Shown: positions 43,798 through 47,925 of the stretch, one piece after another
Layout of the letters: every line of letters begins with the position of its first letter
Numbering within the stretch: position 1 is the first letter of the stretch
Assembly (NCBI RefSeq): GCF_014646635.1
Contig: NZ_BMNQ01000021.1
Span: 1-47,925 of the forward strand
Origin: Lentibacillus kapialis
GTDB taxonomy: Bacteria; Bacillota; Bacilli; Bacillales; Amphibacillaceae
Direction of reading: 5' to 3'
DNA: 47,925 nt
Notes under the pieces: generated by a model
What the model was told of the DNA's origin: nothing
The model's database searches: none
The model's input: only the letters and a program-made list of their open reading frames with translations
Position numbers and translations under genes: made by a program

Positions 43798-45177
43798 TTA
43801 TACTTGCGCTTCAGATTCATTAGATTCATTTAATTGCTGATGTATAGCATATGCCGTTTCTTTTCCCTCCTGTGCTGCAGTAACCGCCATCGCTTCACCT
43901 ATTCCTTTTTCAAAGATCACATCTCCTGCAGCGTAAACTTTTGGATGAGAAGTGAGGTATGTTTCATTATCCACTTTTACAACACCATTATGATGTTCCA
44001 GACCAAATTCATCGATCAACTGATGATGTCGTGTTTGACCAATCGCCTTAATAATAATATCAAGGTCCATCATAAATTCAGACCCCTCTATTTCCACCGG
44101 TTGTAAGCGTCCATCGAATTCCGTCTCTTTTAATTCCATGCGAACACATTCTAATTGTTTTACATAGCCATCAGAATCACCAATTATACGTTTAGGAGTT
44201 ATTAACCATCTAAATTCAACATTATCTTGTTTAGCAAATTCGTATTCAAAATCATACGCCGACATTTCTGCTTCCGTCCGCCGATAAAGAATTTTAACAT
44301 TGTCAGCACCAAGTCTTACCGAGGTCGTCGCACCATCAACCGCCGTATTTCCCGCTCCAATGATAGCTACACGCTTTCCAACAAATTCAGTCGGATATTT
44401 TTCATTTTTTACTTCTTCAACTAAATCAATTGCGTCGTAAACACCCTTCAGGTCTTCCCCACCAATATTTAACATTGGTACTTTTGACATTCCTGCTGTA
44501 AGTATAATGGCATCATAACTACTCACAAGATCTGTTGCGGAAACATCCTTACCAACCTCGGTATTTGTACGAATTTCAACCCCTAAATTTTCAACCTGTT
44601 CCACCTCCCATAACGAAATATCCTTTGGAAGCCGAAATGGAACAATACCATGAGTATCTAATCCACCAGCCTCATTTTTCGCTTCAAAAATTGTCACCTC
44701 GTAGCCCATTCGACCAAGCTCACGAGCTGCCGATAAACCCGCCGGACCACCACCGATAATTGCGATTCGCTTTCCATTCCTCTTGCCGGCTTTAAACATT
44801 ACTTGTTCATTTCTAATTGACCAATCCGTTGCATAGCGTTGCAAGTCACCAATCATAATTGGACTGGTAGAATCGTTAAGAACACAAGCTCCCTCACACA
44901 ATACCTCTGTTGGACAAACACGCCCACAGCTTGCTCCAATAGGATTCTCTTCCATAATAGCTTTTGCCGAACCTTCTAAGTTTCCGGACGCAATCTTTTT
45001 AATAAAGCCAGGGATGTCAATCCCTGTTGGACAAGCTTTTATACAAGGTGCATCGTAACAATATAGACAGCGGTTTGCTTCATCAAATGCCCCCTGTGCA
45101 TTATAACTCGGCCTTGACTCCGCAAAGTTCTTTTCCAAATCTTCATCTGTCAGTAAATTGTGCAGCAGATTTCCCAA
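43798..45177 (-). CDS. preT: NAD-dependent dihydropyrimidine dehydrogenase, subunit PreT
   Basis: It is the FAD/iron-sulfur electron-input subunit, 459 residues, from a TTG start with AAGGAGG ten bases upstream. The N-terminal cysteine cluster is CLYCYDAPCIKACPTGIDIP, then SCGRVCPTEVLCEGACV. The FAD motif is IIGGGPAGLSAARELGRMGY and the NAD motif IIGAGNTAVDGATTSVRLG. The C-terminal VYAAGDVIFEKGIG is typical of the glutamate synthase small-subunit family to which PreT belongs. GltD is excluded by the adjacent PreA gene and the absence of GltB. It would pass electrons from NADH to PreA. Confidence 0.94.
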   Translation of the reverse strand: MGNLLHNLLTDEDLEKNFAESRPSYNAQGAFDEANRCLYCYDAPCIKACPTGIDIPGFIKKIASGNLEGSAKAIMEENPIGASCGRVCPTEVLCEGACVLNDSTSPIMIGDLQRYATDWSIRNEQVMFKAGKRNGKRIAIIGGGPAGLSAARELGRMGYEVTIFEAKNEAGGLDTHGIVPFRLPKDISLWEVEQVENLGVEIRTNTEVGKDVSATDLVSSYDAIILTAGMSKVPMLNIGGEDLKGVYDAIDLVEEVKNEKYPTEFVGKRVAIIGAGNTAVDGATTSVRLGADNVKILYRRTEAEMSAYDFEYEFAKQDNVEFRWLITPKRIIGDSDGYVKQLECVRMELKETEFDGRLQPVEIEGSEFMMDLDIIIKAIGQTRHHQLIDEFGLEHHNGVVKVDNETYLTSHPKVYAAGDVIFEKGIGEAMAVTAAQEGKETAYAIHQQLNESNESEAQV

Positions 45178-45257
45178 TGATAAGCCGCCTCCTTTCTGGA
45201 TTTGCGGAAAAATATTTAAAACATCTTCTTACGGGGTACTACTAAATCCATGTTCAT

Positions 45258-45416
45258 TTATTCCAATGATTGTTGATTAAAGTCGAGGTATTCAAATGAA
45301 TCATCTCCCCCCTTCCCGTCTAATAATTCCGCTCCGTGTAAAATTTCCGAGTTTATAATTATTTCTAAGTCATTAAGGCATTCCCTATTTATCAATGCGT
45401 GCACCCGCTCTACCAT
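45258..45416 (-). CDS. Possible small protein, 52 residues, between dihydropyrimidinase and preT
   Basis: I recognise no family. The frame is open from 45443, but an AGGA site five bases before ATG 45416 favours this start. The sequence is acidic and soluble (MVERVHALINRECLNDLEII, ending GGDDSFEYLDFNQQSLE). It fills most of the 288-base gap between two co-directional pathway genes, which supports it, but the ribosome site is weak and chance cannot be excluded. Confidence 0.45.
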   Translation of the reverse strand: MVERVHALINRECLNDLEIIINSEILHGAELLDGKGGDDSFEYLDFNQQSLE

Positions 45417-45465
45417 ATAGTTCCTATTTTCCCTCCGCATCAAAAATAGTTACTGGGAAAAGGTA

Positions 45466-46905
45466 TCATCCGGGTAACTCAACACGCGATTGATTCAACC
45501 CAATGGCTTCTTTCGTATTTTCAAAACAAAGGGCAAACGGCTCACCATGAATAAACTTTCCATCCCCTTTTTCACCAATGAATTCTTCATCGTCAACCAT
45601 GAGTTTCCCACGAAGGAATACTTTATCCACTTTGCCTTCCTGTTTATATCCCTCAAACGTACTATAGTCAACACCATGTAGACTGTTCTCATTTGAAATA
45701 ATGGATGATTCATTGGGATCATATAAAACAATATCTGCATCCATGCCAACACCAATGTGTCCCTTGCAATGATCTAATCCCATATTCTTAGCAGGTGTCG
45801 TTGCAAATAGATCAACAAAACGCTGTCGCGAAATCTTTCCGGTGTTAACACCATATGTCCAGAGAATGCCCAAACGGTTTTCTACACCGGGTGCACCATT
45901 TGGGATATTGGTAAAGTCATCAACTCCCATATGTTTTTGTGAGGCCCAGTCAAACCCGCAATGGTCGGTACTGATAGCATTGAGCCAGCCATTACCAACT
46001 GCCTTCCATAGTGCGTTCTGATCCGCTTTAGTCCGGAGTGCCGGGGATAACACATATTTGGCTCCTTCAAAATCAGGCTTAGATAAATCGCTTTCATCAA
46101 GCATCAGATATTGAACACATGTTTCGCCATAAACCGGCAATCCTTCATTTTTGGCATTACGAATGGATTTCATCACATCTTCGGCTGTAACATGAACAAT
46201 GTAAACCGGGGCTTCTGCCATAGCTGCAAGATTAATTACACGCTGGGTCGCTTCAAGCTCCACCATTGCTGGTCTTGATTCAGCATGATAATATGGATCT
46301 GTCTTACCTTCGGAGATTAGTTTCTTTTGAAGAAAGTCGATCACATCGGCATTCTCACAATGAACCATGACCGTGACGCCGGCTTCCTTTGCTGCCCTTA
46401 ATGCTTTGTAAAGAGCCTCATCATCACTGTGAAACGCCATTCCCTTGTAAGCCATGAACAATTTCACAGTTGAAATACCTTTGCTAGGCAAATCCGCAAT
46501 TTCCTCAAATGTTGTATCCACTGGATCACATACAACAGCATGATACGAATAATCTGCCATGGCCTGACGAGCAACTTCATTCTTATCCATATCAAAAATG
46601 GTATCTGCCATCCCTTTTCCCTGTTCTTGATTCACAAATTCAACAACTGTTGTGGTTCCCCCAGCAACAGCAGCATTCGAGGTTTCAAACCCTCTTACTC
46701 GCTCGCCTTTAAACTCAAAAGAATAATGGACATGTTGATCTACCCCTCCTGGAAGGACGTATTTCCCCTGCGCATCTATTGTATGATCAGCAATCGAATC
46801 TAATCTTTCACCGACAGCAACTATTTTCTCGCCATCTATAAGTACATCCCCAATAAACTCGTCAACAGCTGTTACAATCATCCCATTTTTAATTAATGTA
46901 CGCAT
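45466..46905 (-). CDS. hydA: Dihydropyrimidinase (D-hydantoinase family)
   Basis: It opens the dihydrouracil or dihydrothymine ring to N-carbamoyl-beta-alanine or its methyl analogue. It has 479 residues, an amidohydrolase-superfamily enzyme with a binuclear metal site: His58 and His60 (DQHVHY), the carbamylated Lys148 (STVKLFMAYKG), His182 (MVHCEN), His238 (IVHVTAE) and the aspartate of STDHCGFDW. DDFTNIPNGAPGVENR is diagnostic of dihydropyrimidinases. GGAGG lies before ATG. It is the first gene of the leftward operon continuing through preT, preA, permease and amidohydrolase; a cre-like box lies upstream. Confidence 0.94.
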   Translation of the reverse strand: MRTLIKNGMIVTAVDEFIGDVLIDGEKIVAVGERLDSIADHTIDAQGKYVLPGGVDQHVHYSFEFKGERVRGFETSNAAVAGGTTTVVEFVNQEQGKGMADTIFDMDKNEVARQAMADYSYHAVVCDPVDTTFEEIADLPSKGISTVKLFMAYKGMAFHSDDEALYKALRAAKEAGVTVMVHCENADVIDFLQKKLISEGKTDPYYHAESRPAMVELEATQRVINLAAMAEAPVYIVHVTAEDVMKSIRNAKNEGLPVYGETCVQYLMLDESDLSKPDFEGAKYVLSPALRTKADQNALWKAVGNGWLNAISTDHCGFDWASQKHMGVDDFTNIPNGAPGVENRLGILWTYGVNTGKISRQRFVDLFATTPAKNMGLDHCKGHIGVGMDADIVLYDPNESSIISNENSLHGVDYSTFEGYKQEGKVDKVFLRGKLMVDDEEFIGEKGDGKFIHGEPFALCFENTKEAIGLNQSRVELPG

Positions 46906-47232
46906 GCGTTTCCTCCTATGAAAATTTGTGATTTTGGCATACTAACGAACTACAATTATTTAATTTGCATATTTCCTGATAACTAAAAATTAATTCCCAT
47001 GTTTATACCTAACCTCCTGTCACTATTAGATTCGCCTATTGAATGCGCTTTCATTTCCCTGAAACCATCTCACTTCAAAATGGATTTTCATTTCTTTGTT
47101 GAACTATTATAATTATTTGAAATATTATATATCACTAATAATACGTCCCATAAAACTAAATTACACTTGTCATATTGTAAAAAATATTATTACTATTTTA
47201 GACATGTTGTTAAATCTAAAGTTTCTTCAATT
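46906..47232. other. A/T-rich upstream region of the dihydropyrimidinase operon
   Basis: No gene is visible. It holds the cre-like box at 47040-47053 and presumably the operon promoter, which I could not place with confidence. The stretch 47060-47230 is almost entirely A and T. Confidence 0.5.
47040..47053 (-). promoter_or_regulatory. cre-like box upstream of the dihydropyrimidinase operon
   Basis: On the minus strand TGAAAGCGCATTCA matches the cre consensus at 13 of 14 positions, about 135 bases before the ATG. It suggests CcpA control of pyrimidine catabolism. Confidence 0.55.
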
Positions 47233-47288
47233 CATAAGAAAACCTCGGCATTCGCCTCGTCTTATAGCGAATGTGGAAGCTTTTGTAT
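47233..47288. repeat. Dispersed hairpin repeat, copy 5 (degenerate)
   Basis: The core CGGCATTCGCCTCGTCTTAT is identical to copy 2, but the 3' stem arm has decayed (GCGAATGTGG) and the tail is missing. Confidence 0.8.
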
Positions 47289-47458
47289 GAAAACAACCCT
47301 TAAAAAAGACAATACCAAACTATGCCCTTCATATTTCAATTTTTTGAAGAGCTTCGAATTAAAATAAATGCTATTAAATGATTTCTGTCTAAGCTGTTTC
47401 CCCTTCTGATGACGTTACTTCATATCCCTTCTTTTTTGATATTCAATCATTTTTGGGG

Positions 47459-47691
47459 TCAACACCAAAATCTATGGTTGAAATGAATGAGTGAATATAG
47501 TAGTGAAACTAGCTAGCGGAGGAAAAACACGGAGACTCCTGTGGGAATGCGCAGTGTGAAGACCCCGCAGAAAAAGCGACCTTCTTTTTCGAGGAGGCTG
47601 AGGACAAGCCCACGGAAAGCGTAGTGTTTTTCCGAAGCGACTGCTGACGTCAAAATGACATCTAATTTGTCAACCATAGATTTTGGTCAAC
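47459..47691. mobile_element. MITE-like element with terminal inverted repeats
   Basis: An 18-bp perfect inverted repeat (ACCAAAATCTATGGTTGA at 47464-47481 and its complement at 47670-47687) bounds about 220 bp with no coding capacity. Inside is a second long-range palindrome, GGAAAAACAC (47521-47530) with GTGTTTTTCC (47614-47623), plus GTGGG/CCCAC pairing, giving a long folded stem. The internal GGAGACTCCTGTGGGAA block resembles a structured intergenic repeat I recall from other Bacillaceae genomes (from memory, not searched). Confidence 0.7.
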
Positions 47692-47796
47692 AGCCCTTTT
47701 TTGATTCTTTCTTTTGTTTCTGTTGCTGCAAATAATTGCTTCCATTGGAAAACCACCTCAGAAACAATTAACAATACACATGACAGTAGGTATAAT

Positions 47797-47925
47797 TTAA
47801 AATTTTTGTATACGTGCTTCCGGCACAGTAAATGGTACTTCTATACTGTCACAAACCAGTTTCTTATTCAGGGTATCTTCATTGAAGACCCACCAAAAAG
47901 CTTTCGACCTGGTTGTATTGTTAAT
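47797..47925 (-). CDS. C-terminal fragment of a gene running off the right edge
   Basis: The minus strand is open from the window end for 42 codons to TAA at 47797. The residues read like real protein (SKAFWWVFNEDTLNKKLVCD, then SIEVPFTVPEARIQKF at the end). I do not recognise the family, and the start lies outside the window. It is separated from the dihydropyrimidinase operon by the MITE-like element. Confidence 0.5.
   Translation of the reverse strand: MNNTTRSKAFWWVFNEDTLNKKLVCDSIEVPFTVPEARIQKF

Noticed and set aside
43798-45177. Calling PreT a glutamate synthase small subunit (GltD)
   Set aside because: There is no large subunit gene, and PreA lies directly downstream.
46993-47015. Five-codon leader peptide (MGINF) upstream of the dihydropyrimidinase gene
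   Set aside because: The GGAGG is 12 bases from the ATG and there is no attenuator structure after it.
1-47925. tRNA, rRNA, CRISPR array, transposase or prophage genes
   Set aside because: I looked for cloverleaf ends, regularly spaced repeats and transposase motifs and found none; the tandem repeat at 231-330 has no unique spacers.

Overview
The window looks like chromosome of a moderately low G+C Bacillaceae bacterium, probably a salt-tolerant genus of the Virgibacillus/Oceanobacillus/Lentibacillus kind. The reasons are strong AGGAGG-type ribosome binding sites, TTG and GTG starts, CcpA cre-like boxes, an S-box (SAM-I) riboswitch, PRD-type PTS regulators, a yoaS-yozG-yoaT module and many sodium:solute symporters. 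This assignment is inference; there is no rRNA or other marker gene in the window. Almost everything is transcribed leftward. Only a GNAT acetyltransferase, one hypothetical gene and a PucR regulator read rightward.

Region 1 (0.2-15.3 kb) is sugar uptake, with a mannose flavour. It holds a CUT1 ABC importer (lipoprotein plus two permeases, no ATPase) next to a membrane-anchored sugar-binding protein, a LytS/YesM-type kinase and a YesN-type AraC response regulator, which are joined by 4-nt overlaps. Beyond these lie CutC, a class I phosphomannose isomerase, a GNAT enzyme, a ManP-like PTS EIIBCA, a ManR-like PRD regulator and a ROK sugar kinase.

Region 2 (15.3-23.5 kb) has an SSS symporter with a 44-residue membrane partner under a complete S-box riboswitch with its own promoter and terminator, which suggests transport of methionine or a related compound. 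It is followed by an ascorbate/galactitol-superfamily PTS operon (PRD regulator, IIA, IIB, IIC) whose only metabolic gene is a full-length transketolase.

Region 3 (23.5-26.8 kb) is a yoaT/yozG/yoaS-like module, one unrecognised gene and a repeat-rich intergenic stretch.

Region 4 (26.8-46.9 kb) is a nearly complete reductive pyrimidine catabolic island. It has an NCS1 permease, PreT/PreA dihydropyrimidine dehydrogenase, dihydropyrimidinase and an N-carbamoyl-beta-alanine-type amidohydrolase. These are followed by an omega-aminotransferase, a CoA-acylating (methyl)malonate-semialdehyde dehydrogenase and alanine dehydrogenase, with a divergent PucR regulator. Together they would turn uracil into acetyl-CoA, ammonia and CO2, with alanine dehydrogenase regenerating the pyruvate amino acceptor. 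Embedded in this island are two more SSS symporters, each with its own small membrane protein, an M20 peptidase, several small unknown proteins and a frameshifted amidohydrolase remnant.

The non-coding DNA carries several repeat families: a dispersed 54-90 bp hairpin element (five copies), a 20/40-bp tandem repeat, a GGAATGAGGATCCGC family and a MITE-like element with 18-bp perfect terminal inverted repeats. I saw no tRNA, rRNA, CRISPR, transposase or phage gene.
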